A DNA stretch of 64,000 bases from Opitutus sp. ER46. Its GTDB lineage: Bacteria; Verrucomicrobiota; Verrucomicrobiia; Opitutales; Opitutaceae. A model generated the notes under the pieces. That model saw only the letters and a list, made by a program, of their open reading frames with translations, was not told the DNA's origin and ran no database searches. A program made the position numbers and the translations under genes. Below, in pieces: positions 7,309 through 14,373 of this stretch (position 1 is its first letter; each line of letters opens with the position of its first letter). The stretch covers positions 1 through 64,000 of the forward strand of contig NZ_QAYX01000012.1 in the NCBI RefSeq assembly GCF_003054705.1, in the 5' to 3' direction.

Positions 7309-8162
7309 GGAAGGGGGCGGGAGACGAGCGGGGTTAGTTCGCGGGAGAATTGTTCGCGGAGGGCGGCGGGGGAGACACCCTGTTCGCGCAGCGTGCGGAG
7401 CGCGAGCGCATCGTGGCGTTTGGCCAGCCTGTGACCCGCGGCGTCGAGGACGAGGGGAGTGTGGAAGAACGCGGGCGCGGGCAGGCCCAGGGCGCGAAAC
7501 AGCAGGAGCTGGCGAAAGGTGCTGCGGATGAGGTCTTCGCCCCGCACGACCTCAGTGACGCCGAACTCGCCGTCGTCGACCGTCGTGGCGAGCTGATAAC
7601 TCGGGGTGTCGTCGCGGCGCCAGACGATGAAATCGCCAAAGTCGCGTCCGGCGATCGCCCGCTGTTCGCCGGCGGCGCCGTCGGTGAAGCGCAGTGGCTC
7701 GCCATCGGGGACGCGGAAGCGCCAGTTCACGCCGGGGGTGTCCAGCGGAGGGAGCGGAGTGTCGACGCGCGGGCGGAACTCGCGGGGGTAGACGGGCTCG
7801 TCGTCGACTCCGCCCTCGTGGGGAGCGCCGGCGGCCTCGAGGACATCGCGGCGGGAGCGGGTGCAGGCGAAGAGGGCCCCGGCGGCGTGCAGTTGGCGCA
7901 ACGCGGCGCGGTACCGGTCGAAACGCGTACTCTGGGCGAGCATCGCGCCATCCCAGTCGAGCCCGAGCCAGCGAAGGTCCTCTTGCATGGCGCTGACGAA
8001 CTCGGAGCGGCAGCGGGCGCGGTCGAGGTCGTCGTTGCGCAGGAGCAACCGGCCGCCGGCCGCGCGAGCGCGCTCGGCGGCCACCCAGAATGTGCGAGCG
8101 TGCCCGAGGTGGAGGAGCCCGGTGGGGGATGGCGCGAGCCGGCCGATGTAGGGAGTGGACAA
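7305..8162 (-). CDS. gluQ: Glutamyl-Q tRNA(Asp) synthetase
   Basis: 285 residues from the TTG at 8162, which gives MSTPYIGRLAPSPTGLLHLGHA, the normal N-terminus. Upstream in-frame sequence is Pro/Arg-rich and overlaps the divergent gene's start. Charges glutamate onto queuosine of tRNA-Asp. It has the class I HIGH-type motif (HLGHA) and an LAKRHDA signature as KMSKS equivalent, and lacks the anticodon-binding domain, as expected. The zinc site usually formed by C-x-C, Tyr and Cys is reduced: only one Cys is seen in LFACTRSRRD, and the YPxxCR cysteine is Phe (YPREFR). Coupled to mog. Confidence 0.88.
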   Translation of the reverse strand: MSTPYIGRLAPSPTGLLHLGHARTFWVAAERARAAGGRLLLRNDDLDRARCRSEFVSAMQEDLRWLGLDWDGAMLAQSTRFDRYRAALRQLHAAGALFACTRSRRDVLEAAGAPHEGGVDDEPVYPREFRPRVDTPLPPLDTPGVNWRFRVPDGEPLRFTDGAAGEQRAIAGRDFGDFIVWRRDDTPSYQLATTVDDGEFGVTEVVRGEDLIRSTFRQLLLFRALGLPAPAFFHTPLVLDAAGHRLAKRHDALALRTLREQGVSPAALREQFSRELTPLVSRPLP

Positions 8163-8412
8163 GGAAGAGACTTGGTTGGGCGCCGGCCGGGTGAGCGGCG
8201 GGCGCGGGCGGGGCGGGCGCGGGGTGAGCCGGCGGCTCCGGTGCCAGCGGCTGGCAAAGCCGGAGCGCGGGTCGGCCCCGCGGGTGACCTCGAGGACGTT
8301 GAGCTGAGAGCGTGGCGGGCGGAGCGGCAAGCGCTTCCTCGGGCGGGCGGGGACGGGTGAGTTGGTGGTTGAGCGGCGAGGCGGCGGAGCCCAGTTTGGG
8401 CGCTTCGTCTCC

Positions 8413-9039
8413 GTGCTGAACTTGAACACGCCTCTTCCCGCCAAGCCCGCCGTCTCCTCCTCCCGTTTTCTCTGTGTTTACTGTGCGTCCAGCGACCGGC
8501 TGGACCCAAAGTATTACGCGGCGGCGGCCGAACTCGGACGCGAGATGGTCCTGCGCGGCTGGGGGCTGGTTTACGGCGGCGGCAAGACCGGGGTGATGGG
8601 GGCGGTGGCGCGCGCGGTGAAGCAGTCCGGCGGCAAGGTGGTGGGGGTGATCCCGGAGTTCATGAAGGCGCGGGAGCTGGCCTACAGTGATGCGGACGAG
8701 ATCGTGACCGTGGTCACGATGCGGGAGCGCAAGCTGCTGATGGAAACGCGGGCCGATGCGTTTGTGACCCTGCCCGGCGGCTGGGGCACGCTCGAGGAAA
8801 TCATGGAGATTCTCACGCTCCGGCAGTTGGACGTCGTGCGGAAGCCATGTGTGATCTTCAACCAGGACGGGTTCTATGATGACCTCCTGCGGATGTTCGA
8901 CCGCATGCTGACGGAGCGTTTCTACAAGACTTCGAACCAGGACCTGTACCGCGTCGCGGGCAGCGTGCCGGACGTGTTCACGCACCTCGAGGCCGGCGTA
9001 GGACCATTGCGCGAGTCGAAGTGGTTTGAGACGCGCTGA
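8413..9039 (+). CDS. LOG-family/TIGR00730 Rossmann-fold nucleotide hydrolase
   Basis: About 208 residues from GTG 8413; the earlier in-frame ATG at 8362 is possible but adds basic residues. Family enzymes hydrolyse nucleoside 5'-monophosphates (cytokinin riboside 5'-monophosphate phosphoribohydrolase in plants and bacteria). The nucleotide-binding strand FLCVYCASSD, LVYGGGKTGVMGAVA, and the active-site motif LPGGWGTLEEIMEILT, with Glu of PGG-x-GT-x-x-E, are all intact. A C-terminal helical cap (GFYDDLLRMFDRM) is present. Followed by a degenerate repeat and a convergent gene. Confidence 0.88.
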   Translation: MLNLNTPLPAKPAVSSSRFLCVYCASSDRLDPKYYAAAAELGREMVLRGWGLVYGGGKTGVMGAVARAVKQSGGKVVGVIPEFMKARELAYSDADEIVTVVTMRERKLLMETRADAFVTLPGGWGTLEEIMEILTLRQLDVVRKPCVIFNQDGFYDDLLRMFDRMLTERFYKTSNQDLYRVAGSVPDVFTHLEAGVGPLRESKWFETR

Positions 9040-9163
9040 GGCCAGACGTCAGACGTCCGATGTCAGACGTCAGATGTCAGAGGTCTGGGGTGCAGACGTC
9101 GGATGTCAGATGTCACCTCTGAGCTCTGACATCCGACATCTGACATCTATCATCTGACCCCTA
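9040..9163 (+). repeat. Degenerate TCAGATG/TCAGACG repeat array
   Basis: Around a dozen imperfect units of the type CAGACGTCAGATGT fill the interval between two convergent genes. The right part (CTCTGACATCCGACATCTGACATC) runs in inverted orientation to the left part, so the whole can fold back on itself. It is likely to act at least as a transcript-end structure. Closely analogous arrays with different words lie at 20920, 25760, 40190 and 40790. Confidence 0.7.
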
Positions 9164-9874
9164 GCGGCCGCCGGAGTGGTAGCGGTAGCCGGTCTTGGGG
9201 ATGACCTCGATCCAGTCGCGGACGTTGAGGTCGATGCGCTCGAGGGATTGGCCGAGCTTGCCGAGGAGGACGCGCATGTTGCTCGTGTCGCCGGCGAAAC
9301 GGCGGCCGAGAAGCTCGGAGTACATCGCGTGGTAGCTGACCACGTCGTCATGGCGCTCCGAAAGCAGCTCGGCGAAGGCGAGTTCGCGCGGCGTGAGCGT
9401 CGTCTTGCGGCCGTCGCACTCGATGGTGCGGGTCGAAGGCCGGACGACCGCGCTGGCGAACGGGAAGGTGCGTGTGACGGCGCGGGGCAGCTCGGCCTGG
9501 CGATCGGTGCCGGGCGCGGCGCGGTAACGATCGAGGTACTCAACGAGGACGTCGGCCCGGGCGGGATCGCGGTGCACGCAGTCCGCCCCGAGTGCGACCT
9601 GGCGGGCCTCCTGGGCGGACGAAGTCCCGGCGGCGAGGAGCACGATGGTCTTGGTCGAGGGCAGGAGGCCGGCGGATTTCAGGGCGGCGAAGACGTCGTC
9701 GGAATAGCCATCCTCGAGCCGGTTGCGCACGAGCACGACCCGAGGCAGGGTGTGGCCAAGCAGGGCGCGAAAGGCGCGGACCGACTCACACTCGAGGTGC
9801 GGCCAGGAACGGCTCTCGCACAAGGAGCTCAGGGCGAGGCGTTCGGCGGGGTTGCTCGAGACGATCGCGATCAC
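9161..9874 (-). CDS. Response-regulator-like protein, pseudo-receiver plus winged helix
   Basis: 237 residues. Residues 1-120 follow the receiver fold (IAIVSSNPAERLALSSL, VVLVRNRLEDG, TIVLLAAG), but the acidic pair is SSN and the phosphoacceptor position reads VRNR, so no Asp is available. Residues about 150-235 are an OmpR/PhoB-type winged helix: LTPRELAFAELLSERHDDVVS, RVLLGKLGQSLER and a terminal IEVIPKTGYRYH beta hairpin. It should bind DNA without canonical phosphorylation. It lies 9 bases downstream of the receiver/pseudokinase gene and is probably cotranscribed with it. Confidence 0.75.
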   Translation of the reverse strand: MIAIVSSNPAERLALSSLCESRSWPHLECESVRAFRALLGHTLPRVVLVRNRLEDGYSDDVFAALKSAGLLPSTKTIVLLAAGTSSAQEARQVALGADCVHRDPARADVLVEYLDRYRAAPGTDRQAELPRAVTRTFPFASAVVRPSTRTIECDGRKTTLTPRELAFAELLSERHDDVVSYHAMYSELLGRRFAGDTSNMRVLLGKLGQSLERIDLNVRDWIEVIPKTGYRYHSGGR

Positions 9875-9883
9875 GCGGGGCGG

Positions 9884-11077
9884 TTAAGTGGGAAGGACCA
9901 GAACCAGCTGAAAGACCTCGCCGCTGGATTCGACGGCGATGCCGAGCAAGCCCTTGGCCTTCTGCATGCCGAGCACGAGCCCGCGCGCGGTGATCGCGGG
10001 GAGAGGGGTGCTCGCGCCCTTGAGCCAGGCCTCGGCCACGGCGCGGTTCAACGGCGCGGCGCCACAGGTGACCGTGATCGTGACGCCGGCGTGGCTGGTG
10101 AGCGCGTTGCGGCGATTGATCCAAAGGTGTTGCCGGTAGCGGGAGTCCCTGGACGCATTTTCGAGGCGGGCCACATGCTCAGTGGTCACACGGACGGTGG
10201 TTTCGGGCGCCGTGGTGTAGAGGGCGAGGCCGATCGCGGGCACCATCATGAGCAGAAAATCGATGCCCGAGATCTCGCGCACGATCACCTCGTCGCTCGC
10301 GGGCGTGACGTCGACCGTTTTGTGCATCTCCTCGGCATGGCTCATCCGGGTGGCAATGTTGATGGCGTGCCGGAGCCCGGGATTCACCACGGCGGGCGAG
10401 GTGTCGCGATTGCCGTAGGCGGAGTCGAAGAAGCTCTCCGTCACGAGGATGGCGGCATCGGCGGTTTTGCGTGCTTCCTCGAGGCTGCGCAGGAGATGGC
10501 CGAGCGAGGGATCGGACTTGGCGCGCTGGTTGAGCAGGGTGGAGCTGCTCAGCAGGTGGGCGTGGATCGTGGTGAGGAGGCCGGCAGTCTGGAGCAGGGC
10601 GTCGCGGGCGCTCTCGGAGGCGACGAGCTCGACCTCGCGTTCGAGCTGGGCCGACTGGAGGTCCTGCACCATCTCTTTCGAGTGCTGAGCCAGGGCACGC
10701 TGGTGGCGCCGGTTGCGGGTTTGCTCAATCCAGCCCGGAATGCGGTCCTCGAAGCCATCGCGGTCGGGCAGGGGCTTGCCGATGAAGTCGAAAACCTGGA
10801 GCGGAATGGCGCGCCGGAGGTTCTCGTCGGTGTCGAAGGCGCTGAGAAAGATGAAGCCGAGCTCGGGGTCGGTCTTTTGCGCCTCCTCGACAAAGGTCAG
10901 CCCGTCCATTTCCGGCATGTGGATGTCGGCGATGCACAAGTCGAAACGCTCGCGCTCGATGCGATCGAGGGCTTCGCGGGCGCTGAAGCAGAACGCCAGG
11001 TCGTAGTCGGACCCGATGCGCAGGCGCAGCGACGCGTGGATCTGGCGTTCGTCATCGACCACCAGGATTCGAGGCAT
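9884..11077 (-). CDS. Receiver protein fused to a degenerate histidine-kinase-like module
   Basis: 397 residues from MPRILVVDDE (ATG 11077); an upstream ATG at 11104 is also possible. Residues 1-120 are a canonical receiver: DD at 8-9, phosphoacceptor Asp in ADIHMPEMDG near 53, Lys in IGKPLP. A helical linker (QRALAQHSKEMVQDLQSAQLEREVEL, about 140-165) leads to about 230 residues arranged like a DHp/ATPase module. There is no HE-x-x-TP histidine box, no N-box and no GxGLG box. The end (GLVLGMQKAKGLLGIAVESSGEVFQLVLVLP) still resembles the terminal strands of such ATPase domains. It probably relays signals to the adjacent regulator. Confidence 0.7.
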   Translation of the reverse strand: MPRILVVDDERQIHASLRLRIGSDYDLAFCFSAREALDRIERERFDLCIADIHMPEMDGLTFVEEAQKTDPELGFIFLSAFDTDENLRRAIPLQVFDFIGKPLPDRDGFEDRIPGWIEQTRNRRHQRALAQHSKEMVQDLQSAQLEREVELVASESARDALLQTAGLLTTIHAHLLSSSTLLNQRAKSDPSLGHLLRSLEEARKTADAAILVTESFFDSAYGNRDTSPAVVNPGLRHAINIATRMSHAEEMHKTVDVTPASDEVIVREISGIDFLLMMVPAIGLALYTTAPETTVRVTTEHVARLENASRDSRYRQHLWINRRNALTSHAGVTITVTCGAAPLNRAVAEAWLKGASTPLPAITARGLVLGMQKAKGLLGIAVESSGEVFQLVLVLPT

Positions 11078-11138
11078 GAGCAGGTCGGCAGACACCCGGT
11101 TCATCACCTGGTGTGATGCCGGATCGCCGCGCCGGGCG

Positions 11139-11357
11139 TCAAGGGTCTGCCTGGCCGCCTCCCGGCGGGTGGGGAAGCAGGGCGGCAAGCGCGCGGCGGC
11201 GCTTCTCCTCCTCCTTTTCGCGCACGCGGACCTCCGCAGCGACGGCGAAGACGGTATCCTTGCCGATCACGCACCCGCGCCGGCCGGGAACGCAGTCCGT
11301 GTGGAGACGAAGGCAGTACTCGTCGTCGGGCCGGAAATGCGGGCAGGAGAAACTCAT
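11139..11357 (-). CDS. Small cysteine-patterned protein
   Basis: 72 residues. The N-terminal half has an ordered cysteine pattern (CPHF, then EYCLRL, TDC, RGC at residues 5, 15, 21 and 29) suggestive of a four-Cys metal or Fe-S site. A strand (DTVFAVAAEVRV) and a charged helix (REKEEEKRRRALAAL) follow. I do not recognise a named family. The ordered Cys/His pattern and independent position between genes support coding. It lies just upstream of, and on the same strand as, the receiver protein gene (61-base gap), so cotranscription is possible. Confidence 0.5.
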   Translation of the reverse strand: MSFSCPHFRPDDEYCLRLHTDCVPGRRGCVIGKDTVFAVAAEVRVREKEEEKRRRALAALLPHPPGGGQADP

Positions 11358-11529
11358 CGGGCGGGTGAGGCTCCGATCAAGCGCCGGCGGTGCGGGTGGT
11401 CAACGTCGCGGGATGGCGGAATGGGGCGGGGCTTGATCCGGGACAAGGGGGAGTCGGGGGGCGTTTTGGGGAAAAGAGCTTGATGAAATCCCTTTTCAAC
11501 TTGGTCGCAGGTCGTTAGCTGCTCGCGCC

Positions 11530-12498
11530 ATGAATCGGACGGATCGACTCGTAGCGATGGTGATGCACCTCCAGGGGCGGCGGGTGGTGCGCGCGGAGGA
11601 GCTGGCGCGGCGCTTCGAGATCAGCCTCCGGACGGTTTACCGGGACATTTCGGCGCTGGCGGAGGCGGGCGTGCCGATCCTGGGCGAGGCGGGGGTGGGG
11701 TACAGCTTGGTGCGCGGCTACAATTTGCCGCCGGTGATGCTGACGGCGGACGAGGCGGCGGCGCTGGCGGTGGGGGCGCAGATGGTGCGGCAGTTTGGCG
11801 ACGCATCCGTGGCGGAGCCGATGGCCTCGGCGATTGATAAACTGCGGGCGATCCTGCCGCGGGAACGTCAGGAGCAGGTAGACAGGCTGGGCCGGCAGAC
11901 CGTGATCCGGAACCCCACCTGCCGGCCGGCGGCGGAGCCGCAGACCCAACCCTGGCTGCTGGCGGTGCAGCACGGCGTGGCGCAGCGCCGGGTGTTGCGG
12001 TTGCGGTACCGCTCCAGCGCGGTGGGGGAGGAGACGCAGCGCGACGTCGAGCCACTGGGCGTGGTTTTCTATGGCGGAGCCTGGTACCTGGTGGCGTGGT
12101 GCCGGTTGCGGGGAGATTTCCGGCACTTTCGGGTGGATCGCGTGCAGGGGTTGGAACTGTTGCCGGAGACCTTCGCGGCGCGGCCGGATTTTTCGCTCAC
12201 GCGGCACCTGCGCGAGCAGGACAAGCGGGATGAGTCGGAATCGGCGCGCGTGTGGTTCTCCGATCGCGCGATCAAGCGGGCACGCAACGAGAGCCAGGCG
12301 ACACTGATCGAGGAACGTCGGCGCGACGACGGGGCGGAGTACACGATGTTCACCTTTTCCCTCGAGTGGCTGGCGCGCTGGCTCCTCGGTTTCGGCGCGG
12401 ACGCGGAAGCCATTGCCCCGATGGAGTTGCGGGAACAGGTCCGCCGGCAGGCCGAGGCGATCGCGGAGCGGCACAGCGACGCCCTGGTGGCGGGCTGA
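11530..12498 (+). CDS. YafY-type transcriptional regulator, HTH plus WYL domain
   Basis: 322 residues. The N-terminal DeoR-like HTH_11 (MNRTDRLVAMVMHLQGRRVVRAEELARRF, then ISLRTVYRDISALAEAGVPI, residues 1-50) ends with GYSLVRGYNLPP, the usual wing. A middle helical segment leads to the WYL ligand-binding domain at about 140-215 (RRVLRLRYRSS, VEPLGVVFYGGAWYLVAWCRLR, FRHFRVDRV). A C-terminal extension follows. Such proteins usually repress or activate a neighbouring gene in response to a small ligand. The downstream VOC gene, 51 bases away with two palindromes in the gap, is the likely target. Confidence 0.9.
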   Translation: MNRTDRLVAMVMHLQGRRVVRAEELARRFEISLRTVYRDISALAEAGVPILGEAGVGYSLVRGYNLPPVMLTADEAAALAVGAQMVRQFGDASVAEPMASAIDKLRAILPRERQEQVDRLGRQTVIRNPTCRPAAEPQTQPWLLAVQHGVAQRRVLRLRYRSSAVGEETQRDVEPLGVVFYGGAWYLVAWCRLRGDFRHFRVDRVQGLELLPETFAARPDFSLTRHLREQDKRDESESARVWFSDRAIKRARNESQATLIEERRRDDGAEYTMFTFSLEWLARWLLGFGADAEAIAPMELREQVRRQAEAIAERHSDALVAG

Positions 12499-12503
12499 GG
12501 CTC

Positions 12504-12521
12504 CTGACACAAGGTTGTCAG
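12504..12521 (+). promoter_or_regulatory. Palindrome CTGACA-N6-TGTCAG, candidate operator
   Basis: Perfect 6-bp arms around a six-base centre, 6 bases after the WYL-regulator stop and 29 bases before the VOC start. The location and symmetry fit a binding site for the regulator encoded just upstream. Confidence 0.5.
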
Positions 12522-12529
12522 TGCCCGGT

Positions 12530-12549
12530 GGTAGGATCGCGGTCCTACC
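12530..12549 (+). promoter_or_regulatory. Palindrome GGTAGGA-N6-TCCTACC abutting a start codon
   Basis: Perfect 7-bp arms that end directly at the VOC ATG (12550). The hairpin would occupy the ribosome landing zone, so it could be a second operator or a translational control hairpin. No separate Shine-Dalgarno site is present apart from AGGA in the left arm. Confidence 0.4.
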
Positions 12550-12921
12550 ATGATCTCGATCAAAGAATTCGCATTCACCGGGTATCCGGTGACGGACATG
12601 ACCCGCGCACGCGCGTTTTACGAAGGACTCCTGGGGTTGAAGCCGGCCTCGGTGTTTGAGCACGACGGGCGGCATTGGATCGAGTACGAGGCCGCGGGCG
12701 GCACGCTGGCCATCACCAACATGGCGGAGCAATGGAAGCCCTCGAGCCAAGGGCCGTCGATTGCGCTGGAGGTCGTGGATTTCGGCGATGCGGTCGCGCA
12801 ACTGAAGGCGGCGCAGGTGCGGTTCACCTTGGAACCTGTGAGCACCGGTGTGTGCTCGATGGCGGTCGTACTCGATCCGGATGGCAACTGTGTGACGGTG
12901 CACAAACGCAACGCTCCGTGA
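12550..12921 (+). CDS. VOC-superfamily (glyoxalase-like) protein
   Basis: 123 residues, the length of one VOC domain made of two beta-alpha-beta-beta-beta modules. The first begins IKEFAFTGYPVTDMTRARAFYEGLLGLKP, the standard entry, and the second has PSIALEVVDFGDAVAQLKAAQVRF and ends VVLDPDGNCVTVHKR. Potential metal ligands are limited, so it may be a resistance- or binding-type member. It follows the WYL regulator and two palindromes, suggesting regulation by that protein. Confidence 0.85.
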   Translation: MISIKEFAFTGYPVTDMTRARAFYEGLLGLKPASVFEHDGRHWIEYEAAGGTLAITNMAEQWKPSSQGPSIALEVVDFGDAVAQLKAAQVRFTLEPVSTGVCSMAVVLDPDGNCVTVHKRNAP

Positions 12922-13112
12922 ACGCTCCCGTTCCCACGCCCGAAGCAACGGCCCCGTCCGGCCATCGCCAGCCACGCCATAGCCGCAACCCGCGCGAGCG
13001 TGAGCGGGCGATCGGCCCGGGGAGCCATGAGCTGCGGGGGCTCTACCTGCGCGGACTTTTCAGCGTCCTGAAAGTCGACCCGGCGGCGCCGGGGTCGCGC
13101 CCGCGGTCCTGA
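12918..13112 (+). CDS. Possible small basic protein, weakly supported
   Basis: A GTG at 12918 overlaps the VOC stop (GTGA) and opens 64 codons of Pro/Arg-rich sequence ending in a hydrophobic patch (LRGLYLRGLFSVLKVD). Coupled placement is suggestive, but composition is poor and no family is recognised. It may be noncoding. Confidence 0.2.
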   Translation: MNAPVPTPEATAPSGHRQPRHSRNPRERERAIGPGSHELRGLYLRGLFSVLKVDPAAPGSRPRS

Positions 13113-13131
13113 ACCTCAAACCAAACGTCAC

Positions 13132-13488
13132 ATGTACACCGCCAATCGTCTCTTCTATGTCGAATTCTACGCCCGGGATCCGGAGCGCACCAAAGCCTTC
13201 TTCGGGGACGTCCTCGGCTGGACGTTCAAGGCGTACGGTCCCGATTACACGGAGTTTTCCGACGGCGCCATGACCGGCGGAATCGTGCGCGGGGATCGTC
13301 GCAGTCGGATCGCCGACGGCGGCGTGCTGCTGGTGACGTACACGCCGGAGCTGGAGCGGATGCGCGACCTCGTGGTGAAGCACGGCGGGACGATCACGCA
13401 GGACATCTTCGCGTTTCCCGGCGGTCGGCGGTTTCACTACGCCGAGCCGAGTGGCAACGAGCTTTCGATCTGCGCGCTGGACGAGTGA
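13132..13488 (+). CDS. VOC-superfamily protein, antibiotic-resistance/lactoylglutathione-lyase-like
   Basis: 118 residues. Begins NRLFYVEFYARDPERTKAFFGDVLGWTFKAYGPDYTEF, a typical VOC N-terminus where the first strand leads to FF-x-D-V-L-G-W. The second half gives GGVLLVTYTPELERMRDLVVKHGGTITQDIFAFPGGRRFHYAEPSGNELSICAL, with the usual final P-x-G-N-E-L strand. Different subfamily from the neighbouring VOC gene. Substrate unknown. Confidence 0.85.
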   Translation: MYTANRLFYVEFYARDPERTKAFFGDVLGWTFKAYGPDYTEFSDGAMTGGIVRGDRRSRIADGGVLLVTYTPELERMRDLVVKHGGTITQDIFAFPGGRRFHYAEPSGNELSICALDE

Positions 13489-13542
13489 ACGGCGCCGCAG
13501 GTCGGTTGACGCGGGTGGCGGCGGGCCCTTGATTGCCCGGCG

Positions 13543-14208
13543 ATGCGATACGCACTTCCTCCGCTGGGCATCGCCGTGACGACGCTGCTGCTCTGCTCCT
13601 GCGTGGGGCCGACTGGCACGCCGCCTGACACCCGGAAGGTGTACACGGCGGCCGATGCGCGGCCCGATTTCTCCGATCGGCGCACGGCGCTGGTGCCTGA
13701 TGCCATCCCGCCCGGGGTGCATGTTCGCTATGCCAAGACGGACCAGGTAATCCGCTGTGCGCGCCGGCTCGCCGAGAGCTTGGTCGACGACGAGCTGGAT
13801 ATCTACGCGGATACCGTGCTGGTGCAGCCGGGCGCGTGGCGCGTGGTCCAGGGGCTGCGGCCGATCGGGGACGCGGAGTCCCGGGAATTGAAACTGCTGA
13901 CGCCGGGCGTTTCCCTCGAGGAGATGACCGAGAGCGCGCTGATTGGCCGGGTGCTCCGCAGCGAGGCGGACAAGACGGCGCTGGCGCAGAGCATCGAGTC
14001 GCTCTTGCGGGAGGCGGGACCGTACCAGGTGCGGACGCTCACGGCGGCGGAGATGACGAAGTGGTGGCAGTACACCGGGGCGGAGATCGCCGAGCCGGTG
14101 TTTGTCGTCGCCTCGCACTCGGGAACGTACGCGTTCGTCTTCGCCTTCGACGCAGACGATCGGATCCACGTCGTGGACGAGCTCCGCGCGCTGCCTGACC
14201 TCGACTGA
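13543..14208 (+). CDS. Lipoprotein of unknown function
   Basis: 221 residues. A hydrophobic signal peptide ends in a lipobox (LLLCSC), with Cys near residue 20. After a Pro/Thr linker the mature part contains DAIPPGVHVRYAKTDQVIRCARRLAESLVDDEL and a long C-terminal region with strands VFVVASHSGTYAFVFAFDADDRIHVVDEL. I do not recognise a family. It faces the large minus-strand gene at 14374, with a hairpin between them. Confidence 0.65.
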   Translation: MRYALPPLGIAVTTLLLCSCVGPTGTPPDTRKVYTAADARPDFSDRRTALVPDAIPPGVHVRYAKTDQVIRCARRLAESLVDDELDIYADTVLVQPGAWRVVQGLRPIGDAESRELKLLTPGVSLEEMTESALIGRVLRSEADKTALAQSIESLLREAGPYQVRTLTAAEMTKWWQYTGAEIAEPVFVVASHSGTYAFVFAFDADDRIHVVDELRALPDLD

Positions 14209-14341
14209 TCTGGCGGGCTGCGGCGACGACGCGGGCCTGCCGAGGACCGGTGGCGTCGGTGCGAGACGGCTTCCTCACGTCCCGCGGCAACCCGCCCGGA
14301 GAGGTGGGCGCCACGGGCGCGGAAACAGGATGGACGAGCGT

Positions 14342-14367
14342 CGGCGGGACACCCGCGGTGCCCGCCG
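14342..14367 (-). terminator. Hairpin between convergent genes
   Basis: An 11-bp interrupted GC stem (14342-14348 plus 14350-14353 with 14357-14367; one bulged A) lies 6 bases past the stop of the large minus-strand gene. It lacks a T tract in either direction, so it is a weak terminator call. Confidence 0.4.
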
Positions 14368-14373
14368 CGTAGC

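Noticed and set aside
8163-8444. Extended N-terminus of the GluQRS frame from ATG 8444
   Set aside because: The added 94 residues are Pro/Arg-rich with no counterpart in the family and overlap the divergent LOG-family start.
9176-11116. 646-codon open frame on the plus strand opposite the degenerate signalling pair
   Set aside because: Its translation is Gly/Glu/Arg-rich without recognisable domains, and the minus strand encodes clear receiver and winged-helix domains. High-GC shadow frame.
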